Program-made: the position numbers and the translations under genes | Notes under the pieces: generated by a model | Seen by the model: the letters and a program-made list of their open reading frames with translations, nothing else | What the model was told of the DNA's origin: nothing | The model's database searches: none | Part shown: piece by piece, positions 11,658 through 21,853 of the stretch | How positions within the stretch are numbered: the first letter of the stretch is position 1 | Layout of the letters: every line of letters starts with the position of its first letter | Source: Gnetum montanum | Lineage: Eukaryota > Streptophyta > Gnetopsida > Gnetales > Gnetaceae | NCBI GenBank assembly: GCA_015680685.1 | Contig: MNCI01004374.1 | Location: forward strand, 5,958 to 60,415 | Length of the DNA: 54,458 nucleotides | Direction of reading: 5' to 3'

Positions 11658-12349
11658 NNNNNNNNNNNNNNNNNNNNNNNNNNNNNNNNNNNNNNNNNNN
11701 NNNNNNNNNNNNNNNNNNNNNNNNNNNNNNNNNNNNNNNNNNNNNNNNNNNNNNNNNNNNNNNNNNNNNNNNNNNNNNNNNNNNNNNNNNNNNNNNNNNN
11801 NNNNNNNNNNNNNNNNNNNNNNNNNNNNNNNNNNNNNNNNNNNNNNNNNNNNNNNNNNNNNNNNNNNNNNNNNNNNNNNNNNNNNNNNNNNNNNNNNNNN
11901 NNNNNNNNNNNNNNNNNNNNNNNNNNNNNNNNNNNNNNNNNNNNNNNNNNNNNNNNNNNNNNNNNNNNNNNNNNNNNNNNNNNNNNNNNNNNNNNNNNNN
12001 NNNNNNNNNNNNNNNNNNNNNNNNNNNNNNNNNNNNNNNNNNNNNNNNNNNNNNNNNNNNNNNNNNNNNNNNNNNNNNNNNNNNNNNNNNNNNNNNNNNN
12101 NNNNNNNNNNNNNNNNNNNNNNNNNNNNNNNNNNNNNNNNNNNNNNNNNNNNNNNNNNNNNNNNNNNNNNNNNNNNNNNNNNNNNNNNNNNNNNNNNNNN
12201 NNNNNNNNNNNNNNNNNNNNNNNNNNNNNNNNNNNNNNNNNNNNNNNNNNNNNNNNNNNNNNNNNNNNNNNNNNNNNNNNNNNNNNNNNNNNNNNNNNNN
12301 NNNNNNNNNNNNNNNNNNNNNNNNNNNNNNNNNNNNNNNNNNNNNNNNN
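11658..12349. other. Assembly gap (692 N)
   Basis: A run of N within the gypsy internal region. Open frames reported across it are artefacts. Confidence 0.99.
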
Positions 12350-13130
12350 AAAAAAAGGAAGTGCCACAAAGAAAAAATGACTCCTCCCTTGAACAAAATG
12401 CCAAGTGATCGTACACCTTGTTGTTATGGTACTCTCATAGTCACTCATCATGGGATGAAACAATGCGGTGTCACTGATTAGAGGAATGGACTTGGTCCTG
12501 ATCTTGGAATGACAGGTTAATGACACATTAATCATGCTTTACACACAAAATTCACTGTGCCCTAGGTTAGTTACCTCATGTCCCAATTTCTACAATCCCT
12601 TCTATAGGCCGTCTCATCTCACTATTCATGTAATTGTAGCTTGTGTCTTGTGTAGCGTATAATTCTTACCTCATTTTAGTGATACTTACATGTGTGTGTT
12701 TTGTGGAACCAATGTGGATTACATTTAACCCTTCTAGTGCCTATGGACATTTTAAGGTGTGGTTACGCAAGGGAATTATAGGTTGGAACCTGCTTTGGGG
12801 AGGACCCACTTGCATAATTTTTTGTAATTTTCACTCATAACACATCTTCCACACACCATTTATTACCCTCAGCATATTTTCAATGATATTCTTTCCTTTA
12901 TTACTATCCCTCTGATTTGATCGTTCCTATGAACCATCACATAGCCTTTTTCTCTCCCTTACCACCCGAGGCCCTTATTGGTTAATTCCACACCATCATA
13001 ATTATTTTTGCCTTTAGAACTAGTTGAATTACCTAGGAACCCTTTAACATTCGTCCATATTTCCTTAGTTTACATCGTCAACTTTAGAAAAATCTTTAAA
13101 AATTCTGTATATTCCATAGTGCCTTAACAT
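12350..13130. other. Gypsy internal region without recognisable coding
   Basis: It starts with an A-run next to the gap. No protease, RT or integrase motif is visible in any frame. The short open frame at 12643-12840 has no recognisable features. Confidence 0.5.
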
Positions 13131-13138
13131 CAATAGGC

Positions 13139-13185
13139 CACGATATTGTGTACGTGATATCGCATCCCACAAATCTATATATACG
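13139..13185 (+). promoter_or_regulatory. Internal promoter-like module with LTR-type GATATC repeats
   Basis: GATATT at 13142 and GATATC at 13156 keep the LTR array's 14-base spacing. The stretch GATATTGTGTACGTGATATC matches the core of the LTR array at 9025-9044 at 18 of 20 bases. A TATATATA follows near 13176-13183. It lies about 700 b upstream of the accessory ORF. I infer a second start site for that ORF. Confidence 0.5.
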
Positions 13186-13360
13186 TGGCCCCCTGTGCTA
13201 CTTAACATCATTTTCAACTATTCACGTGGGGGAAGTCTTTCAAATTTCTCTCTATGACTTGTGATTGCGCATCCTTTGCTTTCATATCCATAACTCACTC
13301 ACTGGTCCTCCGATTTTCATTCCGTTTGAACCTACTTGAACCCAAACTGTTTAGCTTAGT

Positions 13361-13373
13361 CGTGGGGGAGGGG
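13361..13373 (+). other. Internal purine tract similar to the 3' polypurine tract
   Basis: 'ttagtcgtgggggagggg' here resembles 'cagtcgtgggggta' just before the 3' LTR. It could be a central second plus-strand primer, or a relic of an older LTR junction. Confidence 0.35.
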
Positions 13374-13746
13374 CACATGTCAAATAGCACATAAATTTTT
13401 TGGAATTTTTCATCGCCTGAAGGACATTATCAAGGGTAATTAGTTACAAAATTAAATATAAATGTGCCAAAAACAATTTTATCCCCTTAGTTATACCAGG
13501 AAACTAGATTTGGAAACCACCTAAGCAAAGAGAATTCAATATTATAATCTTTTAGGGACATTTTAATTAATGTCACATGGAGATAAAGCAATTCCATTAA
13601 GGCAAGTAGTAAGTTATAACCTAACTTTGGAAACAACCTTACTAATGATTGGCCCATGTGATTACATATGGCCCTAAAACGTAGACAACAGGAAGGTCCT
13701 GCTTAAGGTGGGAGAAAACGACCTAGGAGAGGTGAAGGACAAGTTC

Positions 13747-13857
13747 ATACTGGAAAGCATGTAGAGTAGGAGGAAAAATCATTTAGCATCCACCAAGAGG
13801 ANATACTGGAAAGCATGTAGAGTAGGAGGAAAAATTATTTAGCATCCACCAAGAGGA
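13747..13857. repeat. 55-bp duplication around a single N (contig join artefact)
   Basis: 13747-13801 and 13803-13857 are the same 55 bases with one C/T difference, separated by N at 13802. This is best read as two overlapping contig ends that were not merged. Confidence 0.85.
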
Positions 13858-13869
13858 CCTTGCTACTAT

Positions 13870-16552
13870 ACAATCAAGGCAGGTAGAAGGAGGAGCTGCT
13901 GCAGCGCCTGAATAGGGACAACATCTCACGTTGCCCCATGATTGTGTTCAGGCAATCCATGAAAGGTCCATATTCACTATAGTGATTTTGGAATTAAATT
14001 TTGGATCTTTCGAAGAATTTGCTCTGGAGGCTGTTAGGGATTACCTCAAAGGGTTCCCATTATGGCCTATCCTCTCTGAAAGCGGTGCTTGGTACTTAGG
14101 GGAAATGTACCAATTTTAGCACAATAAAGAATAAGGCACCACGGTTAACATTGGTGGTGTGATTGTTGATTTCTCTGTTTAGGCCATTTCGAAAGTATTA
14201 AACCTTTCGAATATCAGTTTTCTACCTGTTTAGACCTTGATGCGTGACAAGTTTATTTGGAAAGGGCGTATGGCAAGGAAGATAAGATGTTTGGGGAGTT
14301 GACGACGAAAGAGAGGATTTATTTCAAAATAGGGACTTATCACCTCTTCCCCACAAAAGGCTTAAAAAGAAGTTTAACATATGCGGCAAGAGGATGTGTA
14401 GTGTTGATGGAAAAAGTTAATGCTAACCTACCTCATCTATATTTTACAGAGATCCTGAGGTGGTTTGAGGAACGGAAGACAGGGAAGCTTGCTTTGCCCT
14501 TCCCTTGTCTCATCAGGAAGCTATGCAGATGTGCTAGTATCAGAGGATACACCAATGATGTCCTCTGAAAATCCCAAAATGCTTCATATGCTAAACTGCT
14601 AAAGTGACCAGCTGCAAGGAAAATCACTCGTGAGACACTGGGGCTAGAACAAGAAAAGGAACAAATAGTAGGGCCAACTGCAACTCAACTTGCAAGACCC
14701 AGCCAACTTCCAAGCATGGGACCTAGCCAAAAATAAGAAGCAAGGCCTAGCATGAGCCAGTAGGATCAACCACCATCTTTGCCTCAAGATTACAGACCAT
14801 TGATGAGTCATCTCAAGGCCATCGCTGAGACGATTAGTTGGGGAAGTCATGATGATGAAAATCTCTTCTGTGTCATCGATGATGTTGTACAGCCCACAAT
14901 TTCTTTGGATGGTGCAAGGGGTGAATTATCCATCCATACAGGAGAAGGGGAGAGCACTTGGTCACAACAGATATCAAGAAACGTTGCATCTTTTCAAGTG
15001 CAATTAGAAACTAGTGAAGGGGCCATGGTGGTGGTCATGTAGCACCAAGATGCAGTAGGAGCCGCAAAAGTGGTTATAGATCACATTAAAGAATCATTCA
15101 ATGTGCCTATTGTGCATTGGTAGATCTTACAGGAGCACGGGATGCTCAAACTCTGGCCGAAACCTCAATGACACCTGCAAAACATGAGGATGTACTTGAC
15201 CAATTACTACAAATAGGACAAGTAATGACATCCTTGTTTGACATCCCATAGGATGTTACAACAATTGAATCAAACCTCATTTCCACCAAGGGAAAGATGG
15301 TCTTGATAGAGATNTGAATCAAACCTCATTTCCACCAAGGGAAAGATGGTCTTGATAGAGATGAGGGCCAAGCACACTGAAGTAGAGGTGCAAAGATTAC
15401 AAGAAAGGCTCATGACCCTGCAAGCAGCACAGCGGGATCCTTCTCAATTTGTTCTCGCAAACTAGTTGGACACTTTTAGAACTGAGAAATTTACCAAATT
15501 ATTGATGGAGAATAAGAAGGTGGTGGAAAAAAAATAGAAGGCTATTTGGGATGCCTCTACAACACAAGTGCAAACTTACATGCATACCAAGGCACTCAAG
15601 GCCTTACAAGAAGAAAATAAACAACTTGTTGCTAACAACCTTTAGTTGACCTCTGTGGAGAAACAAAAGAATGTTCTAGAAGAACATTTTCAACAATTGC
15701 AAGAACAACTCATTAGAGTTAACTAGGACATCAACTATTTAGCCAGGGAAAATCGAACCCTCTTGATGGAGGAGGTATGCGCCATCTGTTAGAAGAAGGC
15801 CATTGAAATAAGTGCATGGTAGAATGAGGCTAAACGACATGAAAAACTGAAGGAGCATTTCCAGGACCAGGTGGGAATGTATAAGTAAATCATCAAGAAG
15901 AAGATCCATATGGCCAAGGCCCACATCAATGCTCTCAGTGCTCAGCACACTGACTGGTGAGCCATATTGGACACATACACATTTGTCCACCAGGTAGAAG
16001 TTAAGAACCAAGACCTGTAGATCTAGGACCTTATAGAATACATGGAGTTGGCAAACCTATAGTATGCCAACCTTGCCATGTTAATAGAAGGATGCTCAAA
16101 AATAGAGCTCAAGTAATAGGGAGCCACCACCTATGTCAAATATGAAGTAGAATTTGCAAAACACAAGAAATTATTGCAAAAATTGGAGGTTGCAAATTCT
16201 AAACTCGAGGTGGTTAAAGCAAGCTACTAGGGGCAAAAAGGTATCACAACATACTTGGCTCAATGGCTTGTAGATTTTTAAGAATACAGAGACAAAGCTA
16301 GAGCTTACGAGGAGGAATGGCAGGTGTTTATGGCTTGGTATGTCAAAGAAAATAAAATGTTTCTGCAACTACCATGCCCATGGAAGGTGCCAACTCCATC
16401 AAACATCAAAACATTAGCATGGATGACATAGGATCCTTGAACTGAAGAGGAGAAACTCCAAGCCATACTTCAACGCCATCAAATCCCAAGACCTGGAGCA
16501 CAAGACAAGGGAAAGGCACCCATAGACGAGCCACTGCCACCAGGAACTACAT
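13870..16552 (+). pseudogene. Accessory ORF of the gypsy element: plant-transposon-protein-like N-terminus plus long coiled coil (pseudogene)
   Basis: One long ORF (~880 codons) can be traced through stops, one or two frameshifts and the duplicated contig end at 15314. The N-terminal part (13930-14570) reads like the 'putative plant transposon protein' domain found beside plant retroelements: an E-F-A-L-E-A-V-R-D-Y block, then V-D-F-S...L-N-L, then I-L-R-W-F-E-E-R-K-T-G-K-L...P-C-L-I-R-K-L-C. From 15130 it is a Gln/Glu/Lys/Leu-rich coiled coil. The last ~400 codons (15361-16552) keep one frame with no indel but 17 stops, of which 12 are TAG, 3 TAA and 2 TGA. It ends just before the 3' LTR. 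Its function is unknown. A structural or env-position accessory role is only a guess. Confidence 0.65.
15266..15362. repeat. 48-bp duplication around a single N (contig join artefact)
   Basis: 15266-15313 and 15315-15362 are identical and separated by N at 15314. Counting the segment once keeps the accessory ORF frame continuous. Confidence 0.9.
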
Positions 16553-16734
16553 GAGTTCCATCAATTTTGTAGCTATAGGATTTTCTTTTGCATTCTTTGT
16601 GTTGTATCTCAATCTTATTCTGATTCCATACTACAGCATGAACCCATTCTTGCCAGTCAATAATCCCATACCTATCCACTGTGTAATCAATGGAGCTTGT
16701 TCTTACTTTAACTTGAGGACAAGTTTTCATTCAG

Positions 16735-16745
16735 TCGTGGGGGTA
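16735..16745 (+). other. Polypurine tract before the 3' gypsy LTR
   Basis: 'cgtgggggta' directly precedes the LTR start; the same tract precedes the left LTR at 8975-8984. It is short and G-rich. Confidence 0.65.
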
Positions 16746-17615
16746 TGATGAGTCATGAATTTGTTGGCTGTGATATCGCACCCATGATATTGCGTACACA
16801 ATATCATGGACGCGATGTCATAGCCTAGACACAATATCGCTTACGTGATATCACAGCTTGCTTCCTCATCTATAAATAAGAAGTAGGTAGATTTAGTAGG
16901 AGTCTTTTAGTTTTTGAAGTTTAAGTTTTCAATAGTTTTTAGTACGTCAGTTTTTCCTCTCAACCCTTCTCTCCTAGTGCATGCCTGCAGTGTGATGATT
17001 GTAATTGTATGACATCCTTGTTCGAGTGTGACGTACTTGGACACATACATGATCGGCAATAAAGATTGAGATTACTTCATCATTGCAGCATCCACTTAGC
17101 TTAATTATTTATTTAATTGTTATTGTTATTTACTACTTTCTTAGTTAATATCTCTCTACCCTTATCTCCTAGTAATGCGAAATGAGTATGACTTACTCAC
17201 GAGCATTCAAGTGTGACTACTTGGTAACCTAGTAGCATACCTAGGTCATGCATTTGGTAATCTCAGTGGTAGTTGTGCACGAGGTCCAAGATGTGTACAG
17301 ATGATTGAGGAATGGATGCTCATCGCACTTAGGCTAGTTTAGATATTGTCTCACCCTCTCTCTTTTCTAGTTTAGTTGATATTATTTACCATCATACCTA
17401 GGAGTAGCATTAGTATAGGAACACATCATACACCTCACTCTGGACTAAACCATACATGACAAAGCTAATACTAGTCTAGGTGGGAAGACAACGAACTGCA
17501 ATCTACAAGTAACCATCTTGATACCACAGCTAGTCTGTCTGCGGAGTTCGACCAGATCATGCATGAAATGCTCATATTCCTATGGTTGAGTGTAGGGGTA
17601 CCTCGCCACTCATCA
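16746..17615 (+). repeat. Gypsy LTR, right copy (870 bp)
   Basis: Begins TGATGAGTCATGAA and ends CGCCACTCATCA. TATAAATA is retained at about 16871. Compared with the left copy, differences are nearly all C/T or A/G, and one ~30-b block near 17500-17545 is replaced. No PBS follows, so this is the terminal LTR. Confidence 0.95.
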
Positions 17616-17659
17616 GGATCCCTAATCATGATTTTTCTGGAATATTAGTCATTAGGATT

Positions 17660-18480
17660 TTTTCTTGACATTTTAACATTTGTTACACGATAGAGTATTG
17701 ATTTTTCTTGTGGTGGTATAATTCTAAGAATGACACCAAAGGCAATGTTTGATGCATTAGATCAAATAGTAAACCAAAGCAAAAGGTGGCCTATTAATAA
17801 AAAATATATGCTTTGAAACACAAATTGAATACATTAATAATAAATTATCATCCTTATCCATGTCATCTAATATTAGTATGTAGGATCAATCATTCCAGTA
17901 TCCACAACAAGCATTGTCAGTTCGTAAGAATGAGGGAATTCACAATACTAACCAACCATAGGCTATAAGTATGGATTTTCCTTATGCTTGTGTAATTTGT
18001 AAAGATATTGATCACACTGCTCATGATCATTCCATTTTACCTTTTATTAAAGAATAAGCAAATATTATAGGTAATCAAGGTGGATAGGGGAGGAGTGCAA
18101 CTTCACAAGTTAGGGGATGCAATCCCAATTAAACACAAAATTTCTAATCATGTCCTCCATTTCAGTCCAATTATCCAAATTTCAATAATAACTTTAATCA
18201 TTCTTGGAGGCCTAATCAAAACCATGAGTTTTAACAACAAATATTATCGCAAAATGAAAACTTGCAACATACTTTACAGTAACAAAATGATCACATAATT
18301 AAGCTTATTTAAGCCTTATAGCCTAAGGACACACTACCAACACAAATGAAATGAAATCCTAAGTATCAAGGAAGACAAGAACTACATATGATTTCATCAT
18401 CCAATACTGATCAATGTCATGTAGTGACTCGAAGTGGTAGAGTGGTAGATCTTGAAACTCCTTATCATAGGATTGTTGAG
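17660..18480 (+). pseudogene. Athila-like gag, C-terminal half (pseudogene)
   Basis: The first readable block, M-T-P-K-A-M-F-D-A-L-D-Q, followed by S-K-R-W-P-I, corresponds to the Gag segment just before the zinc knuckle in Athila-type elements. The knuckle at about 17985-18030 reads C-V-I-C-K-D-I-D-H-T-A-H-D-H, so the final Cys of CX2CX4HX4C has become His. Then come an Asn/Pro/Trp-rich linker and the block V-V-T-R-S-G-R, which matches the 'TLRSGK' block before the protease. The N-terminal half is missing at the junction with the 3' gypsy LTR. Confidence 0.75.
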
Positions 18481-18824
18481 AATAGGGAATTTGAGGAGGA
18501 ATCTAAAAATATTTTCCAAAGGAACTTTCTATGAAGGAAGAACCTAATCCAAAGATTACTTTATAGGAATCCATTAATTCCTCTTCTCCATAGGTATATT
18601 TTCCTCATAGATTGGAATCAAATGAGGTTGATGACAAGCATGTTCCATTATTAAGATCTATTGAAGATATCTCCCAATATGCTAAATATCTTATAGATTT
18701 CTATTCTATGAAAAAGAAAATTAAAATACCTAAGCATGTTAGCCTTGCTAAAAATATTAAAGATATTTTGAAGGCTAGGATGCCTCTAGTAGTTCTACAA
18801 TTTCTTGTATGATTCGTAATAGAA

Positions 18825-19250
18825 AATTTCATCATGCATTGGTGGTTCTTGGACTAGTATAAATATTATGCCATTTTAGATTTATTAATCATTGGGTTAT
18901 GATCATATCAGACCTACTAATATTATTATTTCTTTAGTTGATGGATCTACTATTTATCCAAAAGGTATTTTTAAGGATATATTGGTTTAGGTAGACAAAG
19001 CTTTATACCCTGCTAATTTCATTATGTTAGATTATTATATATCTTCATAGAATAATGTTTATGCTTCAATTTTAGGTAGTCCTATGTTGGTAACTATGGA
19101 TGTGGTTATTTATATAAAAACTAGAATGATTACTTTAACATTTGCACATAGGAATATTTCACTCAATCTATATAACCTAGATAACCAATTTAAATTTGGT
19201 GAGCTTGATATGGTCAATGCTATAGTAGCAAACATGATTATTCAAAATTA
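18825..19250 (+). pseudogene. Gypsy aspartic protease (pseudogene)
   Basis: Readable in shifting frames: A-L-V-V-L-G-T-S-I-N-I-M-P corresponds to the 'CDLGASINLMP' active-site block, so the catalytic Asp is lost. It is followed by Y-P-K-G-I-F-K-D-I-L-V and then A-S-I-L-G-S-P-M-L-V, matching 'LILGRPFLAT'. The preceding block at 18612-18800 matches the spacer before the protease in Athila-type polyproteins. Confidence 0.7.
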
Positions 19251-19589
19251 TGTGATTGGAACAAGGCATATCAAGTTCTACCATTGGAAGACTACAAAGA
19301 GATAACTAGGAATGATCAAAGATACATTTTATGTACCCAAATGGAAGATGCTTTGGATGGTGAGGAGTCGTTTAAATTAGGGAATTGTTCTTCTATTGCA
19401 AGTGGTGAGGAAGTAGCTTTATTTAAAGGAACTTCCTCCTCACTTGAAATATATTTATGTTAGAAATAATAAATCCTTGATTATTACTTCAAGATTAACT
19501 ATTGATCAAGAACAAAGATTGCTACATGTTCTAACAAATTCTCTTGAAACTTTTGATTGATCACCTTTGGATCTTAAGTAGGGAATTTC

Positions 19590-20230
19590 TCCATTCATCA
19601 TTTAGCATCATATCCATTTTGAGGCTAAGGCTAGACCACAATAGAAACCATATAGGAGGCTAAAGCTATCTTTGAAACAAGTTGTAAAAGATGAACTTTT
19701 GAAATTTTTTTAGGCAAGTCTTGATTTTTTATTCTAAGTGGGTTAGTCTTATTACGGTTGTGCCTAAAAAGCCTAGTAAGTGGTGTGTTTGCATTAATTT
19801 TTAAGAATTGAATAAATGAACAAAGATCAATTTTCACTTCCATATTTATATCAACTTTTAGACAAACTTCAAGGTCATGAATTTTATTCTTTTCTTAATG
19901 ATTTTAGCAAGTATAATAAGATCTTAGTTGTCCCAAAAGCTCAACATAAGACAACCTTTACCATACCATGTGAAAATTTTGCATTTAAGTGTATGCCCTT
20001 TTGGTTGTGCAATGCTCCTACTACATTTCAAAGGGCTATGACATCTATTTTTCTAATATGATTGATTCTTTTCTTGAGGTTTTCATGGAATGAATTAGTC
20101 AAATATGATGTCTTATGTAGGTGTATTGATAAGGGTCTAAGGTTATCTTGGGAAAAGTGTCATTTCATGGTATTTTCTAATGTTGTGTAAAGTCAAATTG
20201 TGAGTAAAAATGGAATTTTTGTAAATCCTT
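19590..20230 (+). pseudogene. Gypsy reverse transcriptase (pseudogene)
   Basis: Begins with K-P-Y-R-R-L-K-L-S-L-K-Q-V-V-K-D-E-L-L-K. The frame from 19816 gives L-P-Y-L-Y-Q-L-L-D-K-L-Q-G-H-E-F-Y-S-F-L and C-M-P-F-W-L-C-N-A-P-T-T-F-Q-R-A-M, the conserved 'MPFGLCNAPATFQR' block with G replaced by W. The catalytic Y/F-x-D-D region near 20085 reads V-F-M-E-stop, so the site is destroyed. W-E-K-C-H-F-M-V follows near 20150. Confidence 0.85.
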
Positions 20231-20359
20231 AAAAAAATAAAATTTATTTTTAATCTTACTCCTACTATTAATGTGAAAGGTTTATGTACATTTCTAGGAC
20301 ATGATAGTTTTTATAGATGGTTCATCAAAGATTTTTCATTGGCTACTTAACCATCGATA

Positions 20360-20860
20360 AAATTGTTACAAAAAGATTTTATTTTTAAATGGATTGAACA
20401 TTGCCAAAATGCATTTGAAACTTTAGAATTAAATATTTCTTCAGCACCAATATTACAGGGACTAGATTGGAGCATAGATTTTGAGCTTATGAAAGATGCC
20501 TCAAATTCTGTGATTGGAACGATATTGGATCACCATAAAGATACTATTCCATATGTTATTTATTATATTTCTAAGACATTAATCCTCACTCAAATTAATT
20601 GTGCTACTACTTAAAAAAACATGTTAGCAATTTTTTATAGTTTAGATAAATTTCATCATTATTTAATTAGTTTTCATACAATAGTATTTACTAATCATGC
20701 TACTATTAAATATTTGAATAATAAACAGACTGAAAGTCCAAGACTAATTCATTGGTGTATTTTACTGTAAGAGTTTGATTTGGTAATTCATGATAAGAAG
20801 GGATCTAGAAATTTAGTGGCAGATCATTTATCCAAATTGGTGCATAATGTAGATTTGGAG
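20360..20860 (+). pseudogene. Gypsy RNase H-like region (pseudogene)
   Basis: S-A-P-I-L-Q-G-L-D-W-S-I-D-F-E-L-M-K-D-A-S corresponds to the first RNase H Asp ('CDAS'); V-I-Y-Y-I-S-K-T-L, L-A-I-F-Y-S-L-D-K-F and H-D-K-K-G-S-R-N-L-V-A-D-H-L-S-K-L follow. All are standard Ty3/gypsy blocks. Two stops lie within an otherwise continuous frame. Confidence 0.85.
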
Positions 20861-20929
20861 ACGTCTCACACATTTAATGATTCATTTCTAGATGAGAAAT
20901 TATTTGCTTGTTGGGCTAAGGTTTTTATT

Positions 20930-21852
20930 CCTAAGGTTCCATATTTCTGGTATGTGAATATTGCTAATTATTTAGTTGTATGCAAAATACCAAAGCCTTG
21001 GACTAAAGGAAAAAAATAAGCATTTTTCATTAAGGAAAATGGTTCATTTGGGAGGATCCATTCATGTATAATATTTGCAAAGATCTTATCATCCAACAAT
21101 GTCTACTAAAATAAGAACAATAAGAGGTAATTATTTCCAACCATGATGGAGTGTGTGAAGGTCACTTTGTAGGTAAGAAGACATCATACAAAATTCTTCA
21201 TACTAGATTTTGTTGGCCTACTTTGTTTAAAGATACTCATGAATATTGTAAGAAATCTAATCAATGTCAATGAATGGAAGGACTCACAATATGACAAGAC
21301 ATGTCACTATAGTCTATCTCAGTGAAGTGTGAGCCCTTTGATTGTTGGGCCATTGATTTAATGGGTCCTTTTTCTTCAAGCAACTCTTGAAACTATATTT
21401 TAGTTTCAATTGATTATGTTAGCAAATGGATCTTAGCAAAAGAAACTAGGCATGGTGATGCTAAAATATTAGTTAGGTTTTTATAGAAAGACTTAAGTCC
21501 ATGCTTAGGCACCCACAAATCCTAATTAGTGAGTAGCGCACACATTCTATTACTAATATCATTGAGAAATTATTACACAAAATGGAAATTACACAATGTA
21601 TTACTACTCTCTATCATCCTTAATCAAACAATTTAGTTGAAAGTATGAATAAGAAAATCAAAAATATTTTTTTGGAAAGTTGTAAGGAAGAATAGAACAA
21701 ATTGGTCTTATCGATTATTGAATGCATTGTGAGCTATTCATACATCATATAAGTCATTTCTTGGCTTTACCCTATATGAACTAGTGTTCAGTAAGCAATG
21801 CCTTCTTTCTTCTTCAATACAAAACAAGTCCTTTCAAATGAAACATCAATTG
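20930..21852 (+). pseudogene. Gypsy integrase (pseudogene, 3' part on the inverted contig)
   Basis: The zinc-binding part reads C-E-G-H-F-V-G-K-K-T-S...F-C-W-P-T-L-F-K-D...C-K-K-S-N-Q-C near 21155-21275. The catalytic core starts D-C-W-A-I-D-L-M-G-P-F near 21340-21372, then Y-I-L-V-S-I-D-Y-V-S-K-W. The C-terminal block around Y-R-L-L-N-A-L-W-A reaches the N at 21853. Multiple frameshifts. The continuation is found on the opposite strand of 21854-22286. Confidence 0.8.
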
Positions 21853-21853
21853 N

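Larger units (their letters stand above)
8701..17615 (+). mobile_element. Non-autonomous Ty3/gypsy element in a tandem, LTR-sharing array
   Basis: Two LTRs of 873 and 870 bp (8985-9857 and 16746-17615) flank an internal region with a tRNA-Asp-type PBS, a gag, a 692-b gap, an internal promoter-like module and a long accessory ORF. The 284 bases before each LTR are also repeated (8701-8984 and 16462-16745), so the left LTR is also the 3' LTR of an upstream unit cut at 8700. No protease, RT, RNase H or integrase is visible, and the gap is too small to hold a pol. The element must have borrowed those functions. The right LTR abuts an Athila-like gag cut in its middle, which suggests insertion into that element. 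Confidence 0.9.

Noticed and set aside
11313-12535. Long open frames on both strands across the first N run
   Set aside because: Created by reading N as open codons. The real flanking sequence is gag tail on one side and non-coding on the other.
15361-16552. Alternative genetic code or programmed TAG readthrough for the accessory ORF
   Set aside because: TAA and TGA also occur, other frames in the window carry frameshifts, and decay at CAG sites explains the pattern without a new code.
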